A stretch of 64,000 nucleotides of DNA from Lawsonia intracellularis PHE/MN1-00 (lineage in GTDB: Bacteria; Desulfobacterota; Desulfovibrionia; Desulfovibrionales; Desulfovibrionaceae), in contig NC_008011.1 of NCBI RefSeq assembly GCF_000055945.1, forward strand, positions 1,338,501 through 1,402,500. The letters are read 5' to 3'. How positions within the stretch are numbered: position 1 is the stretch's first letter; every line of letters starts with the position of its first letter. Below the pieces are notes generated by a model. That model saw only the letters and a list, made by a program, of their open reading frames with translations. It searched no databases and was not told the DNA's origin. Of the stretch, positions 9,089 through 19,520 are shown piece by piece. The position numbers and the translations under genes are program-made.

Positions 9089-9538
9089 ATGCAGTTTCGA
9101 GGTCAGTCATATAGAAATATTGATTCTAAGGGGAGGGTTATTCTTCCTCCAGGATATCGTGAAACTCTAGAAGAGTATTCTAGTGAGGGTTCTTTTGTAC
9201 TGACTACTTATGATAATTGTATTGTAGGTTACCCTGAGCCTCAATGGAAAGAAATAGAAGAAAAGTTTTCTAAGTTAAGAAACAGTTCAAAAAAACTACG
9301 TGATTTTCGTCGACTTTTTCTTGGTGGAGCAGAAAAGCAATCACTTGATCTTCAAGGTCGTGTAAGAATTTCTCGAGCACATATAGAATATGCAAAGTTG
9401 GATCATGAAATTGTTGTATTAGGCCAGGGTGAGCATTTTGAAATATGGGATCAAAACAGATTTAAAGCAGTTCTTGAGCAAGATTTTGATGATGTGGCTG
9501 ATGAACTTGTAGAAAGTGGAATTGATTTTCCTTTATAA
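9089..9538 (+). CDS. mraZ: Transcriptional regulator MraZ
   Basis: AbrB/SpoVT-type DNA-binding protein that forms rings and controls the dcw cluster. Two repeats of the swapped-hairpin fold are visible. The first contains FRGQSYRNIDSKGRVILPPGYR (conserved DxKGRxxxPxxxR), and the second contains KQSLDLQGRVRIS, the corresponding DxxGR motif. The length of 149 residues is typical. It is the first gene of the cluster, 70 bases before rsmH, and has the four-box operator upstream. The start ATG is preceded by a weak AGGT purine stretch (AAAGGTAGATC). Confidence 0.93.
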   Translation: MQFRGQSYRNIDSKGRVILPPGYRETLEEYSSEGSFVLTTYDNCIVGYPEPQWKEIEEKFSKLRNSSKKLRDFRRLFLGGAEKQSLDLQGRVRISRAHIEYAKLDHEIVVLGQGEHFEIWDQNRFKAVLEQDFDDVADELVESGIDFPL

Positions 9539-9608
9539 CAAATAACAAGATGTATATCGACAGCCTTTAATTGTATTATTAATATTTTTTCTGAATAAAA
9601 GGTAGACT

Positions 9609-10547
9609 ATGCATCAGCCAGTTATGCTTGAAGAAACAATAGCAATGCTTAAGCCTCATGCAAAAGGAAGATATTTAGATGGAACAGTTGGTTTAGGGGG
9701 GCATTCATTTGCTATTTTACAGTCTGCAGGAGATGGCGCTGAACTTTGTGGATTAGATCAAGACAAAAAAGCACTCGCCATTGCAGAAATGACGTTAAAG
9801 CCTTTTAAGAAAAGGGTGCATTTAGTTCATACTAAGTATAGTTCTTTTCCTCTAATATTAAAGGCTCTTGGTTGGAAATTATTAGATGGAGCTCTCATTG
9901 ATATAGGTGTTTCTTCTTTGCAATTAGACAATGCAGAAAGAGGGTTTAGTTTTTTATATGATGGTCCATTGGATATGAGAATGGATCAAGATGCTAATAA
10001 TAACTCACTGTTTGAGATAGTTAATAAAAGTCGACAAGAATACTTAAAAGATATTATTTCTCGATATGGTGAAGAACCACAAGCAAATAGAATTGCTAAA
10101 GCCATTGTACAAAAACGAAGGACTAAGCCTATTACAACCACAAAGGAGTTAGCCGATCTTATAGAACAAGCTTACCCAGCAGCATGGCGTGCTAAGTCTC
10201 GTCATCATCCAGCAACAAAAACGTTTCAAGCTTTTCGTATAGTGGTAAATAGTGAGCTTAATGAGTTAGAAAAATTTTTAAATATGATTATGGGTTGGAT
10301 AGCACCAGGTGGAAGAGTTGCTGTGATTTCTTTCCACTCATTAGAAGATAGAATTGTAAAACAGTATATGAAGTCATGGACAAGAAGTTGTATCTGTCCA
10401 CCATATGTCCCGGTTTGCAAATGCTTTCATAAACCTGAAGCCATACTTATTACAAAGAAGCCTATTCGTCCTTCAGAAAAAGAAATATCAGAAAATATTC
10501 GTTCTAGAAGTGCAAAGTTACGTGTAGCAGAAAAAGTGTTGCTTTGA
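9609..10547 (+). CDS. rsmH: 16S rRNA (cytosine1402-N4)-methyltransferase
   Basis: RsmH (MraW) methylates N4 of C1402 in the 16S rRNA P-site region. It carries the family start HQPVMLEETIAML and the SAM-binding loop YLDGTVGLGGHS at about residues 22-33. It also has GALIDIGVSSLQLDNAERGFSF and the C-terminal ISFHSLEDRIVKQ block. The length of 312 residues is normal. A cysteine-rich patch (CICPPYVPVCKC) near residue 270 is common in this family. It lies between mraZ and ftsL as in most dcw clusters. Confidence 0.95.
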   Translation: MHQPVMLEETIAMLKPHAKGRYLDGTVGLGGHSFAILQSAGDGAELCGLDQDKKALAIAEMTLKPFKKRVHLVHTKYSSFPLILKALGWKLLDGALIDIGVSSLQLDNAERGFSFLYDGPLDMRMDQDANNNSLFEIVNKSRQEYLKDIISRYGEEPQANRIAKAIVQKRRTKPITTTKELADLIEQAYPAAWRAKSRHHPATKTFQAFRIVVNSELNELEKFLNMIMGWIAPGGRVAVISFHSLEDRIVKQYMKSWTRSCICPPYVPVCKCFHKPEAILITKKPIRPSEKEISENIRSRSAKLRVAEKVLL

Positions 10548-10583
10548 AGAGTTAAATAATTTTTCAATCAAAGATTTATTATA

Positions 10584-10913
10584 ATGCAAAGAAACCAAAG
10601 AAATTTAATTTCAAAAAATAATAAACTAACTTCTCGACCATTTTCTCTTAGTTGGGTTTTATGGTTAACGTTTTCTATTTTATTAAGTATAGGGATGGGG
10701 TTAGGTCTTGTATGGATAAGCATTGAGCATACAGACTTAGCTTACACTATAAAACAACTACAAAATGAGCTGAATAGTCGTGTAGTTTTTAAAAGTAAAC
10801 TAGAAGTAGAAAGAGAACGTTTGCTTGCTCCATTTGAGCTTAAACAAAGAGCAGAGAGTGTTGGAATGCATGAGGCAGATTCCAAACAAATCAGAAGACT
10901 AACTATACAGTAA
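10584..10913 (+). CDS. ftsL: FtsL-like cell division protein
   Basis: A 109-residue bitopic membrane protein with a basic cytoplasmic tail, one transmembrane helix (about residues 24-47, SWVLWLTFSILLSIGMGLGL) and a periplasmic segment with coiled-coil character (LAYTIKQLQNELNSR, then LEVERERLL). Sequence identity in the FtsL family is very low. The call therefore rests on size, topology and position between rsmH and ftsI, which is where ftsL always sits. FtsL normally complexes with FtsQ and FtsB to activate FtsW/FtsI; ftsB is not found in the window. Confidence 0.75.
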   Translation: MQRNQRNLISKNNKLTSRPFSLSWVLWLTFSILLSIGMGLGLVWISIEHTDLAYTIKQLQNELNSRVVFKSKLEVERERLLAPFELKQRAESVGMHEADSKQIRRLTIQ

Positions 10914-11052
10914 TTATATAAAAATGGTTATTATAGAAAGTTATAGAAGTATTTGAGAAGTAATTATAGATAGGCTGTATGGATCTCAAATTGTATATTT
11001 TATTGTTTTACTAGTTTTAGTATAGCTAAATTTATAGAGTCAGGTAAAGATT

Positions 11053-13134
11053 ATGAGTTATTTAGGATTATCACATCGACAAAATAAATATCATAAGTTT
11101 ACTTGGACTACTTCTAGGAAAAAAGTAAGAGGAAAATATTTTTCTTTTAGGATAGATAAGTGGAATGCTTTTAGGTTTCAAATTGTAGCTATTCTTTTTT
11201 GTATTGTTTGGTGTGGATTATGGTGTCGATCAGCTTACATCCAACTATGGAAAGGTACTTTTTTTTCAGAAAAGGCCAGACGTCAACATATTGCCTTAGA
11301 AACAGTATCTACTCCAAGAGGAAATATTGTAGATAGGAATGGAAGAATTCTAGCAAAAAGCATACAATGTTATTCTGTTTATGCAGATCCTTTTTCCATA
11401 AAAGACATAGAAAGTACTGCAATAAAGCTTTCAAACTGTCTTCACTTATCAGAAGAAACCATAAGAAAATTACTCCAAAAGCAAAATCGGTTTGTATGGA
11501 TTTCTCGCCATATTGATGATGCTACAGCTATAGCTATTAATCAAATGAAGATTCCTGGAGTTATGTTATTAAAAGAATATGAAAGAGTTTATCCATATAA
11601 ACATGTTGCTGGCCAGCTCCTTGGCTTTGTTGGAGTTGATGGAAATGGCCTTGAAGGTCTTGAGCATTCATTTAATGATTATCTCAGTAGTTTTTCAACA
11701 AAGCAGCTTGTGATGAGAGATGCTTCAGGAAGAAGGTTTTATATCAATAATGGAGAAGAATTACACAATAGTACTAGAGAGTTACAGCTTACAATAGATT
11801 TACAAATACAGTCTATTGCTGAAGATGCTATAGCACAGGCTGTCAGCGAGGTTGGGGCAAAATGGGGTGGGGTTCTTATTGTAGATGTTAAATCAAGCGA
11901 GATATTAGCTTGGTCACAATATCCTTTTTTTAATCCTAATGCATATCGTCAATATAAACCTAGTGAGTATAGAAATCGGTTAGCTTTAGATGCATTTGAA
12001 CCTGGGTCAACATTTAAACCTTTTTTGATTGCTGCAGCTCTTCAAGAAGGTATTGTTACAAAAGATACATTATTTAATTGTGAAGGTGGAGTTTGGAAAA
12101 TTAAAAATGTTGTCATTCGTGATGATGGTACACCACAAAAAGAACTTTCTGTAACAAAAATTTTAAGTCACTCTAGTAATATTGGTTGTGGAAAGATTTC
12201 TTTAGAGCTTGGTTCACAAAAGTTTTACTATTATCTTACTAAATTAGGGTTTGGACAGCCTACTGGACTTAACATTATTGAAAATAAAGGTATTTTACGT
12301 CGTCCTCGTGAGTGGAGTGAAGCCGATCTCATTTCTACTGCTTTTGGACAGAGTTTATCTACTAACGCACTTCAGCTTACACAGGGTTTTTTAACAATTG
12401 CAACTCATGGTATATACAAACCAATAAGTCTTTTTAAGACTCCTTTGAAAAAAGTTTCTGAGCAGCGTATTTTTTCTGAAGATATAAGTAGCGAAGTACT
12501 TACAATGATGCGGCAAGTAGTAGAGTCAGGGACAGGAAAGCGAGCTGCTATATCTGGAGTTTCTATAGCCGGAAAAACAGGTACAGCTCAAAAGGTTGAT
12601 AAAACAGGCAAGTATGGTCAAGAACGTATAGCCTCTTTTGTTGGCCTTTTCCCTGCTGAAGACCCTCATTATTTGATTATGGTTGTTATAGATGAACCAA
12701 TAACAAAAAAATATGGTGGAGTTATTGCAGCTCCAGTGTTTCGTAAGATAGCTACTAAAGTTATGGCTTATGTAGGTTCTCCTGAAAGTCTTCAATATCA
12801 AGTTGTAACAAAAGAGGAAGAAAAAATTAGTTCTAATAAGGTTTCTTCATTAGTTAGAACTAACAAAAAAGAAAAAAGCTGTTCTAATACATTAGAAGTT
12901 CGTCAAAAAATAGATAGAAAAGATCCAATTGAGTACGCTACATCATTAAAAATTCCTGATGTTGTAGGAAAATCTATTCGTAAAGCTATTGAACTTTTTG
13001 CTGGGCAAGGTCTTGTTCCAGAAGTTAAAGGTAATGGTATTGTTGTAATAAAACAAGAGCCAGAAGCCGGAACTCATTTAATCAAACAACATTTATTAGA
13101 TAAGAAGTGTATCCTTTGGGTTTCGGAGAAATAA
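11053..13134 (+). CDS. ftsI: Penicillin-binding protein 3 / septal transpeptidase with PASTA domain
   Basis: Monofunctional class B PBP that cross-links septal peptidoglycan. There is one membrane helix near residues 44-66, then a dimerisation region (TPRGNIVDRNGRILAKS) and the transpeptidase domain with all three active-site motifs: Ser319-T-F-K322 (codon at 12007), S374-S-N376 and K508-T-G510. A C-terminal PASTA domain (about residues 634-690, IPDVVGKSIRKAIELF) is present, as in delta-proteobacterial and Gram-positive homologs but not E. coli FtsI. The length is 693 residues. A 139-base spacer separates it from ftsL, larger than elsewhere in the cluster. murE starts one base after its stop. 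Confidence 0.93.
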   Translation: MSYLGLSHRQNKYHKFTWTTSRKKVRGKYFSFRIDKWNAFRFQIVAILFCIVWCGLWCRSAYIQLWKGTFFSEKARRQHIALETVSTPRGNIVDRNGRILAKSIQCYSVYADPFSIKDIESTAIKLSNCLHLSEETIRKLLQKQNRFVWISRHIDDATAIAINQMKIPGVMLLKEYERVYPYKHVAGQLLGFVGVDGNGLEGLEHSFNDYLSSFSTKQLVMRDASGRRFYINNGEELHNSTRELQLTIDLQIQSIAEDAIAQAVSEVGAKWGGVLIVDVKSSEILAWSQYPFFNPNAYRQYKPSEYRNRLALDAFEPGSTFKPFLIAAALQEGIVTKDTLFNCEGGVWKIKNVVIRDDGTPQKELSVTKILSHSSNIGCGKISLELGSQKFYYYLTKLGFGQPTGLNIIENKGILRRPREWSEADLISTAFGQSLSTNALQLTQGFLTIATHGIYKPISLFKTPLKKVSEQRIFSEDISSEVLTMMRQVVESGTGKRAAISGVSIAGKTGTAQKVDKTGKYGQERIASFVGLFPAEDPHYLIMVVIDEPITKKYGGVIAAPVFRKIATKVMAYVGSPESLQYQVVTKEEEKISSNKVSSLVRTNKKEKSCSNTLEVRQKIDRKDPIEYATSLKIPDVVGKSIRKAIELFAGQGLVPEVKGNGIVVIKQEPEAGTHLIKQHLLDKKCILWVSEK

Positions 13135-13135
13135 A

Positions 13136-14584
13136 ATGAATAGATATCCTCTTAAAGCCCTTGAGTCCGAACTAGAGAAAAAACATATGCTAATCTGTAT
13201 AGACTCACGTAAAGTTGAGAAAGGGTGTGTTTTTGTTGCACTTCCAGGTAGCAGTGTTGATGGTGGGCTTTTTATTCCAGATGCTGTTTCTAGAGGCGCA
13301 GCATATATTGTTTGTCGCCATAATGAGGTAGAGTATTGTGGTAGTGCAATACCTATTGTTGTGGATGATCCTAGATATACTTTAGGGAGGTTAGCTAGGA
13401 TTTTTTATAATACAGGAAATCTATCCATGCCAATAATTGGAGTTACTGGAACAAATGGTAAAACAACAATTACTTATCTTTTAGAGTATCTTTTTAGGGC
13501 AAAAGGAAACAGGACAGGTGTCATTGGGACAATTGCTTATCGCTGGCCTGGATTTTCTAAAGAAGCACCACTTACTACCCCTCAATGCTTAGACTTACAT
13601 GCAATGCTTGCACAGATGCAGGTAGATAAGACAGAAATTGTGTTTATGGAAGTTTCTTCTCATGCTTTAGATCAAAGGCGAATAGCAGGTATTAGTTTTA
13701 AAGGGGTTATTTTTACAAACTTAACTCAAGATCATTTAGATTATCATAAAGACATGAAAGAGTATTTTCATGCTAAAGCAAGACTTTTTTTTGAATACCC
13801 ATCTAAAAATAAAATAATGGTAGCATCAATGGATAATCAATGGGGGAGGAAATTAGCAAAACTTGTCCCAGAGATAATAGGGTTTGGTTTTAAAAACAAA
13901 CCAACACAAGTTTCAAATTATTTATTTGGGAAAATACTTTCTTCTTCTAGAGCCGGCTTACATCTGCAGATGAGTTTTAAAGATAAGGTTTGGGAACTTT
14001 GTACACCTTTAGTTGGAGTACATAATGCTGAAAACTTGTTGGCTGTACAAGCAATAAGTCTCCAATTGGGTTTAGCTCCTGAGGATTTCTGTTGTTTTGA
14101 AAAGTTTACAGGTGTTCCTGGCCGTCTTGAAAGAATAGTTAATAAAAAACAATTAGATATTTTTGTAGATTATGCCCATACTCCAGATGCACTTATAAAT
14201 GTACTTTCTGCCTTACGTGATGTTGGTTTTAAGCGAATTATAACAGTTTTTGGTTGTGGTGGTAATAGAGATAAAGCAAAACGTCCATTAATGGGGAAAG
14301 CTGTTGCAAAACTATCTGATGTAGCAGTGTTAACATCAGATAATCCACGGAATGAAGACCCAGAGTTAATTATGGCAGATGTTTTACCAGGCCTCAAAAA
14401 AGCTAAACAAATTATTACAGAACCAGATAGAGAGAAAGCAATTCGTCAAGCTATAGAATTAGTTTCACCTGGAGATGCATTACTTGTTGCAGGAAAAGGC
14501 CATGAATGTACACAACAAATAGGATTTATGAAATATCCCTTTAGTGATCAAAGTGTGATACGGAAAATTTTAGGATGCGATTAA
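13136..14584 (+). CDS. murE: UDP-MurNAc-tripeptide synthetase, meso-diaminopimelate-adding
   Basis: Adds the third amino acid to UDP-MurNAc-L-Ala-D-Glu. The ATP loop is GTNGKTT at residues 105-111. The C-terminal specificity motif is DNPR at residues 402-405 (codons from 14339), the signature for meso-diaminopimelate rather than lysine. The cell wall is therefore predicted to be the usual Gram-negative type. The carbamylated-lysine region and LTQDHLDYH are present. The length of 482 residues is typical. The start codon lies one base after the ftsI stop, and the end overlaps murF by ten bases, indicating translational coupling. Confidence 0.95.
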   Translation: MNRYPLKALESELEKKHMLICIDSRKVEKGCVFVALPGSSVDGGLFIPDAVSRGAAYIVCRHNEVEYCGSAIPIVVDDPRYTLGRLARIFYNTGNLSMPIIGVTGTNGKTTITYLLEYLFRAKGNRTGVIGTIAYRWPGFSKEAPLTTPQCLDLHAMLAQMQVDKTEIVFMEVSSHALDQRRIAGISFKGVIFTNLTQDHLDYHKDMKEYFHAKARLFFEYPSKNKIMVASMDNQWGRKLAKLVPEIIGFGFKNKPTQVSNYLFGKILSSSRAGLHLQMSFKDKVWELCTPLVGVHNAENLLAVQAISLQLGLAPEDFCCFEKFTGVPGRLERIVNKKQLDIFVDYAHTPDALINVLSALRDVGFKRIITVFGCGGNRDKAKRPLMGKAVAKLSDVAVLTSDNPRNEDPELIMADVLPGLKKAKQIITEPDREKAIRQAIELVSPGDALLVAGKGHECTQQIGFMKYPFSDQSVIRKILGCD

Positions 14585-15969
14585 GCTTAGATACTATCCT
14601 TAGCGTTACAGGAGGTACACTTGTAGCCCCGACTACTGGATATAACTCCTATATAGATGGGGTAAGTATAGATAGTAGAGCTATTACTACTAATTCACTA
14701 TTTATATGTATTTCTGGAAACATTACTGATGGCCATAACTTTGTTTTAAAAGCTGTAGAGGAAGGCGCATCTGCAATACTTGCTAGTCATAATCCTTTTG
14801 AAGGAGAAGTGCCTGTACCAGTAATATTGGTTCCAGACACATTGAACGGACTTAAAGTATTAGCACAAGCTGCTCGGAAGATGACAAAAGCCAAAGTTAT
14901 TGGAATTACTGGGACAGCAGGTAAAACAACAGTTAAAGAGTTAGTTGCTCAACTTCTTACATCAAAAGGAAAAGTTGCTAAAAACTATTTAAATTTTAAT
15001 ACTCAAATTGGAATGTCTTTTTCTATTTTAGCAGCTCAAGGAGATGAAGACTTTTGGGTTATGGAGGTTGGTATAAGCAATCCTCAGGACATGGAAGAAT
15101 TAGGAACTATATTAACACCTGATATTGCTCTTATAATAAATGTAGGGCCTGGTCATCTTAGTGGGTTGAACAAACAAGGTGTTGCTTATCATAAGGCACA
15201 ACTTCTTCGATATATGAAAGATGAAGGATTAGGAATTGTAAGTTTGGACTATCCTGATCTTGTTAAAGAGGTAAAGGAACTTCGTTCAGGTAGTTTATTT
15301 TTTTCAGTACTAGACAATCAATGTCGCTATTATAGTAAGTATACAGGTATTGTCGAAAATGGATATGGTACTTATCGATTATGGCTTGATGATGATATAG
15401 TAGATGTAACCTCTCCCTTTTTAGGTAATTTTGGTATGGAAAGTGTCCTTGCATCCGCAACCATAGCTCATAAGTTAGGTGTATCAAGTGATTCTATTAA
15501 ACAGCAATTGTTCCAAGCAATATTACCTCAGAATAGATTTTCTTGTTTCACTCATGGTAACTGGCTGTGTATCGATGATAGTTATAATGCAAATCCTTTG
15601 TCTATGAATGCAGTAATAGAGTCAACATATAAACTTTCAGACGAAAAAAAGCCTCTTGTATATGTCCTTGGTGAAATGCTTGAGCTTGGAGATTCCTCTG
15701 AAGCAGAGCATGAAAAGATTGGTAAGAAACTGGCACAAACAGGAGCTAGTATAATTTTTTGGAAAGGTGGCATGATAGACAATGTTCTTATAGGTCTAAA
15801 AGGAGGTGGCTTTAAAGGTATCTTAGAAAAAATATCTACAGAACAAGAGTTCCAATCACTATTTTTGAAGCATAGGTTAGATGAAGGGATCATTGTGTTT
15901 AAAGGTTCTCGTTCTAATAAAATGGAAGTATTTGTAGACGTATTTATGAAACTAGTAGGAACAAAATAA
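14575..15969 (+). CDS. murF: UDP-MurNAc-pentapeptide synthetase (D-Ala-D-Ala adding)
   Basis: Adds D-alanyl-D-alanine to the tripeptide, completing the cytoplasmic precursor. The ATP-binding loop is GTAGKTT at residues 113-119, and the conserved [12 protein letters not shown] motif appears in the C-terminal third. The family NFNTQIG segment is present. It is 464 residues long. It overlaps murE by ten bases and shares one base with mraY (TAATG). Ddl, which supplies D-Ala-D-Ala, is not encoded in this cluster or elsewhere in the window. Confidence 0.94.
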
Positions 15970-17045
15970 TGTTGTATAATATACTGTTCCCTTTAAGTTC
16001 AGACTATACTATATTAAATGTTTTTAAGTATATTACATTTCGTTCTGTTTGGTCTTTAATTACAGCTTTAATTTTAAGCATATTACTTGGACCTTATTTT
16101 ATTCGTTGGTTACAACGTATAAACTTTAAACAACAAATTCACGAAGATGTAAAGATCCATAAGTCAAAGACAGGAACTCCCACTATGGGAGGAGTTCTTA
16201 TATGTTTCAGTTCGCTATGTAGTACTATTCTTTGGAGTGATTTAACAAATATTTATGTTTGGTTAACGCTATTAGTTTTTATAGGTTTTTCTTTTATTGG
16301 CTTTCTTGATGATTATATAAAGATTTTACATCATCAAAATAAAGGTTTTTCAGCAAAAGTAAAATTGTTAGCCCAAGTTGTTGTAGCAGGTATTGCTATG
16401 TTATTTTTAGTGTCAGAACCTGCTTATTCTACAAAGTTAGCATTTCCATTTTTTAAATCTTTACATCCAGATTTTGGTTATTTTTATGTTCCATTTGCAA
16501 TATTAGTTATGGTTGGAGCCTCTAATGCAGTAAATCTTACAGATGGATTAGATGGCCTTGCCATTGCTCCTGTGATTGTGTCTATCTTTGTTCTTTCTGT
16601 ATATATTTATGTAACAGGTAACGTAAAGTTTTCTCAATACTTACAAGTTGACTATATTGCTGGTGTTGGTGAAGTTGCAGTTTTTTGTGGCGCACTTATT
16701 GGAGCAGGACTTGGTTTTTTATGGTTTAATGCATATCCAGCACAAATATTTATGGGAGATGTTGGTTCACTTGGACTTGGGGGAGTTTTAGGGTTTTTAG
16801 CAGTACTTTGCAAACAAGAACTTCTATTACTTATTGTTGGAGCTCTTTTTGTATTGGAAACACTTTCAGTTATTGTTCAGGTTGGATACTTTAAGTGGAC
16901 AGGTGGAAAAAGAATTTTTCGAATGGCCCCATTACATCATCATTTTGAATTAAAGGGTATTCCAGAGTCGAAAATTATTATTCGTTTTTGGATTATATCT
17001 ATTACTTTTGGGTTAATAGCTCTTTCTGCACTTAAGCTTAGGTAA
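15969..17045 (+). CDS. mraY: Phospho-MurNAc-pentapeptide transferase (lipid I synthase)
   Basis: Integral membrane enzyme that transfers phospho-MurNAc-pentapeptide to undecaprenyl phosphate. Several hydrophobic helices (about ten expected) are visible. Catalytic signatures are KTGTPTMGG near residue 65, FLDDYIK near 115, [10 protein letters not shown] near 190 and the C-terminal [11 protein letters not shown] histidine motif. It is 358 residues, the usual length. Its ATG overlaps the murF stop (TAATG). Confidence 0.96.
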
Positions 17046-17058
17046 CATAGGAATAAAT

Positions 17059-18381
17059 ATGCTTTCTATAGCTAACAATTGTTGTATATCTTTAGCTCAA
17101 AATGAATGGCCATTATATAAAGTAGCTGTTGTTGGAACTGGGCGTTCAGGAATGGCAGCTGCAAGATTATTACATTCTCTTGGTGCTTCTATACGTATAG
17201 TAGATAAAACTAGAGAAAACGTATCTAAAACCTTTATGGATTGGATTAAACAAACAAATTGTGAGGTTATGTTTGGAGAACATTGTCCAAAACAGTTTGA
17301 AGATATAGATATCGTTATTCCTAGCCCAGGAGTCCCTCTTAATTTACTTAAGCCACATTTTTTGAATACTATTCAAGTGTTATCTGAGACAGAACTAGCA
17401 TGGTATCAGTTGTCTAATGAAAAAGTCATTGCCATAACAGGGACCAATGGGAAAACAACTATAGCAAGTTTATGTGCAGCAATGTTGGTAGAACAAGGTA
17501 TAAGTGTTTTTGTTGGTGGTAATATTGGAACTCCACTATCAGAATATGTTTTGTGTAAAAAGAAAGTAAGTGTTGTTGTTTTAGAACTTTCAAGTTTTCA
17601 ACTTCAGACATGTTCACTATTTCGTCCTGATATAGCTATATGTTCTAATATTTCTATAAATCATTTGGATTACCATAGAAATATGGATGAATATATTTCT
17701 GCAAAGTTGAATATATGTAAAAATCAATGTGAAAGCGATCTTGCTATTCTTAAGCCAGGGATGGAAGCACTAGTAGATTCATATAATTTGAAAGCTCGAG
17801 TAGTTTTTTATAGAGATTTAGGAAATTTTTCTACAAGTCGATTATTAGGAGTCCATAATCTTGAGAATGCAGAAGCAGCTTGGCTAGCTTGTAAAGAACT
17901 AGGTGTTACAGAGGAGATAGCAAAAAAGGTTGTAACAACTTTTGAACCATTAGAGCATAGGCTTGAACAGGTAAGGCTTTTAAATGGTGTTTTGTATGTA
18001 AATGATTCTAAAGGAACAACAGTTGAAGCACTTCGTGCAGCGCTTGAATCTTTTAAGCAACCAATACTCCTTTTAGCTGGAGGTAGGTTTAAGGGGGGAG
18101 ATCTAACATCATTACGTCCAATTATAAAAAAACAAGTTCGTATAGTTGGGCTGTTTGGTAATAGTCGAGAATATTTTGAAGATGCTTGGGGAGATATTAT
18201 CCCAATAACCTGGGATAACACATTAGAACAAGCTGTAAAACGTCTTTCAAACTTAGCACATAATGGTGAAGTTATATTACTAGCTCCTGCTACTTCAAGT
18301 TTTGATCAGTACATGAACTATATTGAAAGAGGTAATGACTTTAAGCGAATTGTTCATGAGGTGTTGAATGAGCATTGTTAG
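17059..18381 (+). CDS. murD: UDP-MurNAc-L-alanine:D-glutamate ligase
   Basis: Adds D-glutamate to UDP-MurNAc-L-Ala in the cytoplasm. An N-terminal Rossmann-type domain (VAVVGTGRSGMAAARLL, about residues 22-38) precedes the ATP loop GTNGKTT at 128-134 and the C-terminal VNDSKGTTVEA motif that is specific for MurD. It is 440 residues long. The start is preceded by an AGGA. It overlaps ftsW by 14 bases. Confidence 0.94.
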   Translation: MLSIANNCCISLAQNEWPLYKVAVVGTGRSGMAAARLLHSLGASIRIVDKTRENVSKTFMDWIKQTNCEVMFGEHCPKQFEDIDIVIPSPGVPLNLLKPHFLNTIQVLSETELAWYQLSNEKVIAITGTNGKTTIASLCAAMLVEQGISVFVGGNIGTPLSEYVLCKKKVSVVVLELSSFQLQTCSLFRPDIAICSNISINHLDYHRNMDEYISAKLNICKNQCESDLAILKPGMEALVDSYNLKARVVFYRDLGNFSTSRLLGVHNLENAEAAWLACKELGVTEEIAKKVVTTFEPLEHRLEQVRLLNGVLYVNDSKGTTVEALRAALESFKQPILLLAGGRFKGGDLTSLRPIIKKQVRIVGLFGNSREYFEDAWGDIIPITWDNTLEQAVKRLSNLAHNGEVILLAPATSSFDQYMNYIERGNDFKRIVHEVLNEHC

Positions 18382-19516
18382 ACAACATAGAAGATTATCA
18401 GGATCTAATCGACATAAAGATGATATCAGTGATATAGCATCATATGATTGGTTGTTACTGACTGTTGTTTTGATTCTTTTATGTATAGGGCTGATTATGG
18501 TGTTATCAGCAAGTGGGATGGTAGCAGAGCGTCTTACAGGAGATAAGTATTACTTTTTTAAAAGACAATGTTTATTTACCATTATTAGCGGAATTTTATT
18601 ATGGGTTATGGCAGTTATACCACGCTCATTGATTTACAAACTCCAATATCCATTTTTGTTTGTAATTATTGGTTTATTATTTTTGACGATTACTCCATTA
18701 GGAGCAAAAGTAAATGGAGCAAGGCGATGGATTTCTTTAGGGTTATTTTCTATTCAGCCTCTTGAATTTACGAAAATAGCATTAGCACTGTATCTTGCAT
18801 ATTTTATGAGTACAAAACAAGAACTTGTAAAAACATTTAGTAAAGGCGTCATCCCACCGTTTGCTGTAACACTTATTTTGGCTATTATGTTACTTGTACA
18901 ACCAGACTTTGGTGGTGCAATGATTCTAATTATGATTTTATTTTTTATGTGTCTTGTTGGTGGAACAAGGTTTATTTATCTTTTTTTATCGATAGCTATG
19001 TCGTGTACAATAGCTGCTGCTTTGGTATGGCATTCACCATATAGAGCACGACGTCTTGCAGCATTTCTTAACCCTTTTCAAGATGCGCAAAATACAGGAT
19101 ATCAACTGATACAGTCTTTATATGCATTAGGTTCTGGAGGATTCTGGGGAGCAGGTATAGGTGGGAGTAATCAAAAGATGTTTTACCTCCCTGAGGCACA
19201 TAATGATTTTATTATGTCAGTAATAGGTGAAGAGCTTGGTTTTCTAGGTATTACCATTGTAATGGCATTATTATTTTTGTTTTTTGTACGTAGTTACTTA
19301 ATAGTAGTGAAACAAAGAGAACTAAGGGATCGTCTCTCTGCTTTTGCTGTAACATTAGTTATTGCATTAGGATGTATATTAAATCTTGCTGTGATAATGG
19401 GTATGGCTCCTCCTAAGGGAGTTGCTATGCCATTTTTAAGTTACGGAGGAAGCAGCTTATTAGCAACAATGTGCTGTGTTGGTCTTTTATTAAATTTTTC
19501 TCGAATTGGTCGTTAG
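18368..19516 (+). CDS. ftsW: FtsW, septal peptidoglycan glycosyltransferase (SEDS family)
   Basis: Polytopic SEDS protein that polymerises lipid II together with FtsI at the division site. About ten hydrophobic helices are visible. Family signatures are GAKVNGARRWISLG, the large loop LNPFQDAQNTGYQLIQSLYALGSGG (split here around 19080-19150), PEAHNDFIMSVIGEELGF and the C-terminal PFLSYGGSSL. It is 382 residues. Placement in the dcw cluster between murD and murG distinguishes it from RodA. Confidence 0.94.
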   Translation: MSIVRQHRRLSGSNRHKDDISDIASYDWLLLTVVLILLCIGLIMVLSASGMVAERLTGDKYYFFKRQCLFTIISGILLWVMAVIPRSLIYKLQYPFLFVIIGLLFLTITPLGAKVNGARRWISLGLFSIQPLEFTKIALALYLAYFMSTKQELVKTFSKGVIPPFAVTLILAIMLLVQPDFGGAMILIMILFFMCLVGGTRFIYLFLSIAMSCTIAAALVWHSPYRARRLAAFLNPFQDAQNTGYQLIQSLYALGSGGFWGAGIGGSNQKMFYLPEAHNDFIMSVIGEELGFLGITIVMALLFLFFVRSYLIVVKQRELRDRLSAFAVTLVIALGCILNLAVIMGMAPPKGVAMPFLSYGGSSLLATMCCVGLLLNFSRIGR

Positions 19517-19520
19517 TGTT

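Noticed and set aside
17808..18221. 137-codon open frame opposite murD
   Set aside because: It is a mirror of the conserved murD frame; no independent evidence.
19506..19520. Extra 5 codons before murG from a TTG start
   Set aside because: The family N-terminus begins at the ATG at 19521.
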